A program made the position numbers and the translations under genes. A model generated the notes under the pieces. The model made no database searches and was not told the DNA's origin. It was given only the letters and a program-made list of their open reading frames with translations. 46,141 bases of DNA from Clostridia bacterium (GTDB lineage Bacteria; Bacillota; Clostridia; Oscillospirales; Butyricicoccaceae): NCBI GenBank assembly GCA_017408485.1, contig JAFQUM010000044.1, positions 1 through 46,141 of the forward strand, in the 5' to 3' direction. Every line of letters begins with the position of its first letter. Position 1 is the stretch's first letter. Shown here in pieces: positions 31,021 through 38,458 of this stretch.

Positions 31021-32351
31021 GATTTGATGATTTCCGCGCGAAAGCGTTTAAGATAGCCTTGGAAAAAGGCTGCGAAAGTGCCGAGCTGTTTATGCAGGAC
31101 AGCGAGGAGACCTCCATCAAGGTGCTTGAGGGCAAGGTGGACAGCTATGACTACAGCCACACCACAGGCGCAAACCTGAGGGTCAAGCATCAGGGCAAGG
31201 ACGGATATTATTACACCGAAAGCTTTGATGACCCCGAAAAAGCGGTCATTAAGGCTATGGACAATGCCTTGTTTGCATCAAGCGACGAGCATCCCTGGTG
31301 TAGCGAGAGCGTTGATATTTATGATATGCCCGAGGTCGACCTGACGGCAGAAATGATGTCGCCCGGTGACCTTATCTCTCTTGCATTGGATGCAGAAAAG
31401 TACGCATTAGAGAGTGACAAGCGGGTTTTGCGTATGGATTACAACGGCGCAAGCACATTTAAGCAGACTACACTTATTTGTAATACATTGGGACAGAACT
31501 CCGCATATACAAAGAGCGCGTTTTTTACCGCCATCAGCCCCATAGTAGGCGAGGGTGACGAGGTCCGTGACAGCTTTGCATATCTCACGGGCGCCGATGC
31601 GCGAAACAGCAAGGTGCTTGCCAAGACCGCAACGGCTATGGCAATTGCCAAGCTTGGTGCAAAGCCTGTAGCGGGCGGCGATTATAAGATAATTCTGCAG
31701 AGCAAGGTCGCAACCGATATGCTGGGCATTTTCTGTTCGCAGTTTTCGGCAGAAGCGGCGCAAAAGGGACTTTCGCCTCTTGCGGGCAAGGAAGGCACAA
31801 TGATTGCCGCGCCCTGCGTTTCCATAACCGACGACCCCCTGCACAAGTATAACCCCCGTCCCTTTGACGATGAGGGTGTGGCAAGCGTGGTAACACCCGT
31901 TATCCACAAGGGCAAGTTTATATCTCTGCTCCACAACCTGAAGACCGCGAAGAAGGCGGGTGTCAAGTCCACCTCCAACGCGGGCAGAGCGGGCACCGCC
32001 TCGGGAATCGGTGTTGCTCCCTCCAACTTTATTCTCAAGGAGGGTGACACATCACTTGAGATGATGCTTCGCGAAATGGGCGATGGTCTGCTCATCTGCG
32101 AGGTGGCGGGTCAGCACGCAGGCGCCAATGCGGTAACAGGTGATTTCAGCCTTATGGCAAGCGGCTTTAAGGTGGAAAACGGCAAGGTCACCTCCCCCGT
32201 AGACCAGATAATTATTGCGGGTAATTTTAACAGAATGCTTTGTGATATAGAAAAGGTGGGCAATGATACCTTCTTTGATCTGCCCTTGGGATCGGTATTT
32301 GCAAGTCCCAGCCTTTATATACCCAAGGGAATCAAAGTATCGGGAGAATAA
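31017..32351 (+). CDS. TldE/PmbA-family subunit
   Basis: A 444-residue member of the same family as the preceding gene but without an HExxxH motif, as expected for the non-catalytic TldE (PmbA) partner. It keeps the family's N-terminal region (CESAELFMQDSEETSIKV) and the C-terminal GDFSLMASGFKVENGKV-TSPVDQIIIAGN typical of PmbA. The ATG overlaps the tldD stop codon (ATGA), so the two subunits are made together. Family call strong. The next gene, a DUF896 protein, follows after two bases. Confidence 0.88.
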   Translation: MRFDDFRAKAFKIALEKGCESAELFMQDSEETSIKVLEGKVDSYDYSHTTGANLRVKHQGKDGYYYTESFDDPEKAVIKAMDNALFASSDEHPWCSESVDIYDMPEVDLTAEMMSPGDLISLALDAEKYALESDKRVLRMDYNGASTFKQTTLICNTLGQNSAYTKSAFFTAISPIVGEGDEVRDSFAYLTGADARNSKVLAKTATAMAIAKLGAKPVAGGDYKIILQSKVATDMLGIFCSQFSAEAAQKGLSPLAGKEGTMIAAPCVSITDDPLHKYNPRPFDDEGVASVVTPVIHKGKFISLLHNLKTAKKAGVKSTSNAGRAGTASGIGVAPSNFILKEGDTSLEMMLREMGDGLLICEVAGQHAGANAVTGDFSLMASGFKVENGKVTSPVDQIIIAGNFNRMLCDIEKVGNDTFFDLPLGSVFASPSLYIPKGIKVSGE

Positions 32352-32353
32352 AG

Positions 32354-32557
32354 ATGGATCAGAAGAAAATAGACAGAATAAACGAGCTGGCGCGTCTTGC
32401 CAAGGAGCGCGAGCTGACTCAGGAGGAGCAAGCAGAAAGAGCCAAGCTTCGCCGCGAATATATTGATGCCTATGTGGGCAATCTGCGCGCCACATTGGAA
32501 AACACCGTCATCGTCCGCCCCGACGGCACAAAGGAAAAAATAACCCCGAAGAGCTAA
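32354..32557 (+). CDS. DUF896 (YnzC-like) small protein
   Basis: A 67-residue charged helical protein. The sequence KKIDRINELARLAKERELTQEEQAERAKLRREYIDAYVGN followed by RPDGT is the DUF896/UPF0291 signature; Bacillus YnzC is the model, a short helical hairpin of unknown role whose relatives include an SOS-regulated gene product. It is cytoplasmic. The start is two bases after the tldE stop, in the same operon. A hairpin array begins right after the stop codon. Confidence 0.85.
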   Translation: MDQKKIDRINELARLAKERELTQEEQAERAKLRREYIDAYVGNLRATLENTVIVRPDGTKEKITPKS

Positions 32558-32564
32558 AGAGAAC

Positions 32565-32865
32565 GATTTCTCGCTTCGCTCCATGAATTGATTTCGCTAT
32601 GAATTGCAATCTTCGATTGCATGTTGGTGTCGGCTTCGCCGACATTAATAATTTGTTGCACCTCATCCACCGCAAGCGGTCCCCCTTCCCCTGAAGGGGA
32701 AGGCTATGGCAACACCTTCATGCAATCGTACTCCCTCAGTCACGCTACGCGTGCCACGTCTCGCTGCGGCTCGGTCACGCCGCGGGTCTGACATCACACC
32801 GTGATGTCATTCAACACCGCGTCGCCGCTTCGCTACCCTCAATGAGGGAGCCATTTGCAATTCAT
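32565..32865. repeat. Hairpin array H2 with inserted dispersed elements
   Basis: Opens with GATTTCTCGCTTCGCTCC-ATGAATTG (32565-32590), nearly identical to the start of H1. Then GCAATC-TTC-GATTGC (32606-32620) and GTCGGC-TTC-GCCGAC (32629-32643), stems also present in H1 with a different loop. GTTGC/GCAAC arms enclose a CACCTCATCCACC...GAAGGC element (about 32659-32704). An ACTCCCTCAGTC...GAGGGAGCC element (about 32730-32852) contains TGACATCAC-ACC-GTGATGTCA near 32789. The array closes with TTGCAATTCAT (32855-32865), the exact complement of ATGAATTGCAA (32599-32609). Confidence 0.8.
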
Positions 32866-32873
32866 TAAAAGAT

Positions 32874-32910
32874 AAAAGCGATTACCTACCATCGTAGGTA
32901 ATCGCTTTTT
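32874..32910. terminator. Bidirectional terminator between the tldD operon and the M56 gene
   Basis: AAAAGCGATTACCTAC (32874-32889) pairs perfectly with GTAGGTAATCGCTTTT (32894-32909); T tracts on both strands. Confidence 0.88.
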
Positions 32911-32911
32911 G

Positions 32912-32928
32912 TTATATAGGGGAAAAGA
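32912..32928 (+). repeat. 17-bp direct repeat, left copy
   Basis: TTATATAGGGGAAAAGA, identical to 38220-38236; both copies lie directly after a strong hairpin and they flank the BlaI/M56 pair. Confidence 0.7.
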
Positions 32929-32939
32929 CAGGGTATATT

Positions 32940-35900
32940 TCAGCTTGCGGGGATGCTTTCTGCTTTCAGGGCCTCGTCGTATGCCTGCTTGCAAGCGGCA
33001 AACCAATCATCCATAGTGGGATAGATGTGTTTATAGCGTCTGTTATAGGTGGTTTCGGCACCAATGCTATAGTCCTCTCTTTTCACAACTTGCTCTTTAA
33101 GCTCGCCGCCTTCAAGATAGATACAGCCCTCTTCCATCTGTTCATCATTAATGCTGAATACCAGCGGATCGTAACGCAGCACCTTGTTAGGCCGCTTGCG
33201 GTAGAATAGTCCTCTGTCTTGGAAAGATCTGATGAAAAGATGTACCGAATGCCCTGCGATCGATTCATCGGAAAGCAGCTCTTTGCTTCCGCCTTCATAC
33301 AGTATCAGGTAATCTCCTCTGTAATATAAGCCTTCGGGAGCGCTACGCATATTCTGGAAGATCAGCATATTATCATATTCAAAAAATATCATAACGCTGT
33401 CATTGGCTGAATATCTGTCCGTATCGGTCAGATCGGGCTGCTTGGTCAGCTCAACATCCTGACCTTTTGCAGAAACGGAGACTATCTTTTTATCCTTAAC
33501 TGTAAGAATAACCGTTTCGGACAGTCCCATTACCTCAACAGTATGGGTGCCGCTCGTCAGTTTGCCTTCGCTTACGAGGGACAAAAGCTCCCGCTTGAGA
33601 GATAAGTTATCCACCGCAAGATCGCTGTCGGTCTTGGGGGTAGGTCTTGTGTAGACCTTTTCGGGAGGAGCAGGCTCATCTTTTGATACCTCGGGCATTC
33701 TCACATCGGTCAGCAGCATCTTATCATCCTGCCACAGTATGCCATCGGCGCGAAGATAGATAACGCTTTCTGCTTCGTTGTTATTGCCGATCACTCTTGC
33801 AGTGAGAACATCGGTAGAAATAAGTGTCTTTTGCTTGGTTTCAAAATCAACCTTCCACAATCTGTTTTGACTGTCAATATAGTAATTTGCGGAATGTATA
33901 GATCCATCAAATACCTGATGAAGATAGCTTGATACCACCCATTTTACATCGGTCGCCACCATTTCGGCGGGGTAGGTGTAGCTCTCTGTTTCTTTGATGT
34001 AGGTTACAGGCAGATACCACATATTGTCATCATTATCAATAACAACAAAGTCGCTCAGTTGATGCTTATAGACCGTCTTTACATTGTCATGTATCTTTAT
34101 GGGGTATCCTTCGCGCTCGGACTCAAAATGCGAGGGGAATACCCACAGCTCGTTATCGTTGGTAATTGCAATTCCATGGACCAACGTGGGCATATAAATT
34201 ATCTCACGGATATTATCCAGTGCAGGAAGCAATCCTCCTCCGTTGCCCCTCCATACAACACCGTTCTCTGTCAGGAGCAACAAATCAGCTGTGGCCTTGA
34301 CATTCTTCAGTATCAGCTTGCCGTTTTTCCAATAGTTTCCATCTTGGTCAAGTTCTGAGATGACGGGAGCACTCGCGGTTTTATCGCTCTGTTGCACAAG
34401 GGTGGGTGCGGAATATCCGCCCGATTGGCTTTTCCAAGTCCATACGCTTCCGTCAGACTTTGTGACGGTATTCCAATTTTTGACCTCCACAACATCGGTG
34501 ATAACATATCCGTCGGAGCGGTAGAAGGTGCCATCCTCGCCCCAGGCATACATTATATCGTAAGAGGGTCTAAGCTGCTTTGGAATAAGCTTGCACAGTG
34601 CTTTGAAGGTGAACTCTGTTCCCGCGTTGCCGCCCCAGACCGTTCCGTCGGCACGGGCAACCATAATGTTCTTATTTTCTGCGGATGCAATAACACTCTC
34701 AAAATCATCGGGGGTGTATTCTGCAAGCCGCTTTGCCGACATTTCCTTTATTGCCTGACCGTAGACGGTTTCAAGATGGTTTTCGGGAAGATTCCACAGT
34801 CCTACGCACTCAAGCTTATCCCAATTTTTGTTATTCCAACCCTTTGTGAAGTTATCATAGCGGAGATAGGTGACCGTCTCGCCGTTTATCAGCTGAAGTA
34901 TCACGCCAAACTCGCCGCTGCCGCCACCGCTTACATAGAGAACGGGATTTATTGCGGTGTAGGGGTATTCATTGGGGATCGTCAACTCCAAATTGCGGGT
35001 AAAGCCGTTTTTATTGATACAAGGTATTATCACCTTGCCACTTGATGCGCTTTGAGAAGTGAATATCATATACTCATCTTCAAAAGCAATGCGGTGATAG
35101 AAATAGTACACCTCGCCCTCGGGGGCTGCTTCTCTGCCAAGCTTTTCAGCATCAAAATCGGGAGCAAACTGCGCAGAAGTCTGCTCTGCCCATTGATTAT
35201 ACAGTCTGCCGTAGTGGGCAAAAAGGTTTACCCCTGTAGTGGACGCTGTGACCGTTTCGGGTTTAGGATCAACACCGTTTATGGCCTTGATGATATTCTC
35301 TTCGGTAAGGGCATAAAAAGCCACGCGAGGCGCTTTGTTATAAAAAGCCTCTTCCGCTTTGTACTCATCGGCGGTGACTATTTGAAGCCCCAGCATATAT
35401 CTGTGGGTAGTGGTCTGTAGGTCATACTCTATAGCTGTGACCTTATTTATTTTAAGTATCCCGTTTCTTATATCGGCTGAAACGCGGGCGGGCAGGTTGC
35501 CGTTTTGGCTTGAAGCCATACTGTTGACGCGGACATCCGACCAATCGGCATAGCTTATTTCATAAGCGACGGCATTTACAGTATCCGGGCTGGCCTTAAA
35601 GATCAGCGCGCCATTGTTTTTCCAATCGGGTAGGGTAACCATGATCTCAGGCTTTTGGTCATTTGACAGATCCACAAGGGCGAACATCATCTCGTGAGGG
35701 CTGTATTTAAGTCCCTTTGAGGAAAGATAACCTCTTAACGTTCCATTTTCCTCACTATCGCCTATGGTCCAATAATAATCATAGCCCTTGAGCAAGCCAA
35801 TATATCTATCCTTTTCCTCATCGGTGAAAGCGGAAAGGGTAAGATCATCGGTTACCGAAACAAAGCGGTATCCTCGATTATAAAACTCGAGAGTATAGGT

Positions 35901-37712
35901 CTTTTTTATGCAAGCATAGGGCTCAAACTCGGCAGTAAAGGAAAGATGGTTTCCGCTGACGGTCACACCATATATTTTTATGTCGTAGCTATGAGCATAC
36001 TCATTGTAGGTTTTGTCGGTGATCTTTTTGACGGCATCGGCATTTTCGGTAAGCTTGAATTTATAATTCTTAAAATGCCTGTCTAAAACGGCCTTTATGC
36101 TTTTTTCGTCAAGCTTATAGGTGCCGTCGGTATTTTTCTGCAGATCATGATCCTGAGCCAAGGCAAAATATGCCATCAGCAGACCGCATTCTCCCAATTC
36201 TGAAGGGTCTGCAAAGGAAAACTCGCCTGCGGGCAGACCGGCAAACGCGGAAAGACGGAACCAGTTTTCAATTTTTTCGATATCCTCTCTCAGCTTGCCG
36301 TAGGTTATTGAATACTCACCCACATTTATGACCGTGTTATCATCTATTGGCGGTTGTGTATCGTCTATCTGCGGCAGCGAGGGGGTGGGCAGATCGGGGG
36401 TGTTAGGCTCTGCGGGGGCATTGGGATCATCGGGCTCGATGGGAGAGTTAGGGCCGTCGGGATTTACAGGCGGCTCATCGGGGGTCTGATACCCATTTGG
36501 TCCGACATCCGGAGTGGGCAGATCGGGGGTGTTAGGCTCTGCGGGAACATTGAGGTCATCGGCAGGCTTGTCGCTTACCGATACCATTGCACAGCCCGTT
36601 ATAAATGCCGCGATCAGCACAACGCAGACCGCCGTTATAAGATGTCTTTTATGCTTTGTGGTCAGGGCAATTATGCGTTTTTTAAGACTTCCGCCGCCCA
36701 ATCCTACGGCATAAAGCTTCTTTTTGGGGATCATATCAACGATAAGACGGGCATAGGGAATGCGCTTATCCTCGGTAAGCTTTTCCACCACCGCTTCGTC
36801 ACAAGCAAGCTCGGCATCCTGTCTTGACAAGATTGCCGCCGCCCAGATAAGGGGATTCCACCAAAATACACACAGCGCCAAAATGCAGACTACGCTCCAT
36901 ATATGGTCACCGTGGCGAAAATGGGTCAGCTCGTGCTGGATGGCAAGGTCCCGCCTGACATCTGTGTTCGCCGAAGGGGTAAGGTATATATCTCTGCCAA
37001 TAAGACAGGGGGTGTCGGCATTGGTGGAAAGATATATGCTATGGTTGCCCATGGCTTGGACAAAGGTTCTGCCCTTTTTGACCTTGGAAAAATATGTAAA
37101 TGCAGTAATTCCGAACCAACTTGCCAAGGCAACCGCTCCAACTCCCCAGACTATGCCGATTATTGCGCCCGTGGAAAGCTTTTCGCTTTTTATCTGCGGT
37201 GCTGGTTTATTGACTATTTCCGACTGCGGGGGTGTTTGCGGAGTTGAGGGAGCTTGCGGCTCCTGAGGGATCTGCGGCAGCGAGGGAGTGGGAAGCTCGG
37301 GGGTGTCAGGCTCCGCGGGGGTGTCAGAACCCTCGGGTACCGATGGAACCTTGCCGCCCACATCGGGGTCTGTGTTTATTTCGGGATTCTGCGGCTCGGT
37401 GGGCCCATTGGGGTCAACCAAAGTGCCGCCCTGATTGGGCAAAGTCACATCGGGGGTATCTGTATTCGGTGTGTCGGGCATATTGATATCAGGCTTAGAT
37501 GCTTGCTCATTGCCCTGCTCACTTGAGAGAAAGCTCATACCTTCGGGCAGATCAAGCTCAAGCTCAAAGACCGAAAGGGGCAAACACATTTTTATAAGCA
37601 CCACAAGCCACAGGGCATATACCAGCCGCGCGGACAGATGCTTTTTAAATATTGCTCTGACGGCTATGACCGCCGCGGTAAGCAAACTCAATACTATAAG
37701 ATATCTTGTCAT
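32940..37712 (-). CDS. Giant M56-family (BlaR1/MecR1-like) membrane metalloprotease-sensor
   Basis: A 1590-residue protein. Two N-terminal helices (about 1-20, 30-48) are followed by a Pro/Asp/Thr-rich extracytoplasmic loop (about 65-178) and a third helix (about 182-206). The cytoplasmic M56 protease domain has His260-Glu261-x-x-His264 (QHELTHFRHGDH) and the downstream zinc glutamate in DAELACDEAV (Glu301). A fourth helix ends AAFITGC, which looks like an internal lipobox (Cys374). A second Pro-rich linker (about 380-460) leads to a C-terminal region of about 1120 residues. This is not a penicillin-binding domain; it has an FALVDLSNDQKPEIMV segment (about 670), a GGGSGEFGV module (about 930), and RCC1-like beta repeats with 'ADGTVW' or 'DGSVWTW' (about 1005-1335). 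In this family ligand sensing activates cleavage of the BlaI repressor. The ligand is unknown. Confidence 0.75.
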   Translation of the reverse strand: MTRYLIVLSLLTAAVIAVRAIFKKHLSARLVYALWLVVLIKMCLPLSVFELELDLPEGMSFLSSEQGNEQASKPDINMPDTPNTDTPDVTLPNQGGTLVDPNGPTEPQNPEINTDPDVGGKVPSVPEGSDTPAEPDTPELPTPSLPQIPQEPQAPSTPQTPPQSEIVNKPAPQIKSEKLSTGAIIGIVWGVGAVALASWFGITAFTYFSKVKKGRTFVQAMGNHSIYLSTNADTPCLIGRDIYLTPSANTDVRRDLAIQHELTHFRHGDHIWSVVCILALCVFWWNPLIWAAAILSRQDAELACDEAVVEKLTEDKRIPYARLIVDMIPKKKLYAVGLGGGSLKKRIIALTTKHKRHLITAVCVVLIAAFITGCAMVSVSDKPADDLNVPAEPNTPDLPTPDVGPNGYQTPDEPPVNPDGPNSPIEPDDPNAPAEPNTPDLPTPSLPQIDDTQPPIDDNTVINVGEYSITYGKLREDIEKIENWFRLSAFAGLPAGEFSFADPSELGECGLLMAYFALAQDHDLQKNTDGTYKLDEKSIKAVLDRHFKNYKFKLTENADAVKKITDKTYNEYAHSYDIKIYGVTVSGNHLSFTAEFEPYACIKKTYTLEFYNRGYRFVSVTDDLTLSAFTDEEKDRYIGLLKGYDYYWTIGDSEENGTLRGYLSSKGLKYSPHEMMFALVDLSNDQKPEIMVTLPDWKNNGALIFKASPDTVNAVAYEISYADWSDVRVNSMASSQNGNLPARVSADIRNGILKINKVTAIEYDLQTTTHRYMLGLQIVTADEYKAEEAFYNKAPRVAFYALTEENIIKAINGVDPKPETVTASTTGVNLFAHYGRLYNQWAEQTSAQFAPDFDAEKLGREAAPEGEVYYFYHRIAFEDEYMIFTSQSASSGKVIIPCINKNGFTRNLELTIPNEYPYTAINPVLYVSGGGSGEFGVILQLINGETVTYLRYDNFTKGWNNKNWDKLECVGLWNLPENHLETVYGQAIKEMSAKRLAEYTPDDFESVIASAENKNIMVARADGTVWGGNAGTEFTFKALCKLIPKQLRPSYDIMYAWGEDGTFYRSDGYVITDVVEVKNWNTVTKSDGSVWTWKSQSGGYSAPTLVQQSDKTASAPVISELDQDGNYWKNGKLILKNVKATADLLLLTENGVVWRGNGGGLLPALDNIREIIYMPTLVHGIAITNDNELWVFPSHFESEREGYPIKIHDNVKTVYKHQLSDFVVIDNDDNMWYLPVTYIKETESYTYPAEMVATDVKWVVSSYLHQVFDGSIHSANYYIDSQNRLWKVDFETKQKTLISTDVLTARVIGNNNEAESVIYLRADGILWQDDKMLLTDVRMPEVSKDEPAPPEKVYTRPTPKTDSDLAVDNLSLKRELLSLVSEGKLTSGTHTVEVMGLSETVILTVKDKKIVSVSAKGQDVELTKQPDLTDTDRYSANDSVMIFFEYDNMLIFQNMRSAPEGLYYRGDYLILYEGGSKELLSDESIAGHSVHLFIRSFQDRGLFYRKRPNKVLRYDPLVFSINDEQMEEGCIYLEGGELKEQVVKREDYSIGAETTYNRRYKHIYPTMDDWFAACKQAYDEALKAESIPAS

Positions 37713-37713
37713 A

Positions 37714-38097
37714 TTAACCTCTCTGTTTCTTTTCCGCCTCGTCAAGTATCTTATGCAGCTCGGCTATATCCTCCTCGGAAAGACTCTGTCTTGAGGTCAG
37801 CGCCGAAATCATAAGTCCCACGCTTCCGTCATAAACGCGGGATAAAAATGAGGCAGTTTCGGTGATGGCTGCATCCTTTCGCGAAATTGCGGGGGAGTAT
37901 TGATGGTGGCTGCCGTCATCCTCCATAGTCACCGCATCCTTGGCAATAAGTCTTTTGAGCATTGTAAAAACGGTGGCTTTTGTCCAGCCCGTTTCGCCCT
38001 CCAGCTCGGTAACAATATCCTTGAGAGTGCAGGGGCTGTGCGTCCAAAGTACCTTCATTATTTTCCATTCGCTGTCCGAAAGATTTATCTTGTTCAT
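37714..38097 (-). CDS. BlaI/MecI-family transcriptional repressor
   Basis: A 127-residue winged-helix repressor: MNKINLSDSEWKIMKVLW, then TGWTKATVFTMLKRLIAKDAV as recognition region and wing (DDGSHHQYSP), and a C-terminal dimerisation helix pair (SLSEEDIAELHKILDEAE). Family members are inactivated by proteolysis when the cognate M56 protein senses its ligand. The start at 38097 follows GAGGTGAT. The stop codon is one base before the M56 ATG, and the M56 ribosome binding site (AGAGG) lies inside this gene. Two 16-bp dyads at the promoter (38126-38174) indicate autoregulation. Confidence 0.92.
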   Translation of the reverse strand: MNKINLSDSEWKIMKVLWTHSPCTLKDIVTELEGETGWTKATVFTMLKRLIAKDAVTMEDDGSHHQYSPAISRKDAAITETASFLSRVYDGSVGLMISALTSRQSLSEEDIAELHKILDEAEKKQRG

Positions 38098-38125
38098 AAA
38101 GATCACCTCATTTGTAAGTTAGAAA

Positions 38126-38174
38126 GTTTACACTTGTCAACTATAGAATAGCATATAGGTTTACATCTGTCAAC
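38126..38174 (-). promoter_or_regulatory. BlaI-type promoter with two operator dyads
   Basis: Minus-strand TTGACA (38168-38173), 17 bp, TATTCT (38145-38150). The -35 box is inside operator 1, GTTTACATCTGTCAAC (38159-38174); operator 2, GTTTACACTTGTCAAC (38126-38141), is just downstream of the -10 box. Both are GTTnACAnnTGTnAAC dyads, like the TACAnnTGTA core of BlaI/MecI operators, with centres 33 bp (about three turns) apart. Confidence 0.8.
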
Positions 38175-38182
38175 CTCTTTTT

Positions 38183-38223
38183 ATAAGCAACGCCTCGGGC
38201 ACTATACCTGAGGCGTTGCTTAT
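38183..38223. other. Strong stem-loop next to the 17-bp direct repeat
   Basis: ATAAGCAACGCCTC (38183-38196) pairs perfectly with GAGGCGTTGCTTAT (38210-38223). No T run follows on the strand of the lipoprotein gene, so it is not a typical terminator there. Confidence 0.6.
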
Positions 38224-38236
38224 ATAGGGGAAAAGA
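38220..38236 (+). repeat. 17-bp direct repeat, right copy
   Basis: TTATATAGGGGAAAAGA, identical to 32912-32928. Confidence 0.7.
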
Positions 38237-38266
38237 GAAAGGAGAACACACGAAAAAGTCAGTTAG

Positions 38267-38365
38267 TCAAAAATTATAAGTGCTTTTGCGAATACGGGCG
38301 GTAAGGAATGCCCCTGCGGTGCACAGAAGCAGTGCGCCTGCAATAATTGCAATTGATCTTTTCAT
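38267..38365 (-). CDS. Possible 32-residue membrane peptide
   Basis: A short frame, MKRSIAIIAGALLLCTAG then AFLTARIRKSTYNF, 93 bases downstream of the lipoprotein gene on the same strand. It has two N-terminal basic residues, a hydrophobic helix (about 4-23) and a basic tail, the layout of a small single-span membrane peptide. AAAGG lies about 12 bases upstream of the ATG, a weak ribosome binding site. It could also be a degraded signal peptide. It lies between the lipoprotein and the BlaI/M56 genes. Confidence 0.35.
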   Translation of the reverse strand: MKRSIAIIAGALLLCTAGAFLTARIRKSTYNF

Positions 38366-38458
38366 CTTTATCACGACCTTTTTTATTTTATATCTGTTTT
38401 GGCATAAAACTTGCCGATATCTGACGGAGAAACGGAAATGCTCGGAGTTATCGGCCTT

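Noticed and set aside
32560..32870. A coding gene in the region after the DUF896 gene
   Set aside because: Only repeat-derived short frames are present, with no ribosome binding site.
38183..38223. Terminator of the lipoprotein gene
   Set aside because: Strong stem, but on the relevant strand it is followed by A-rich, not T-rich, sequence.
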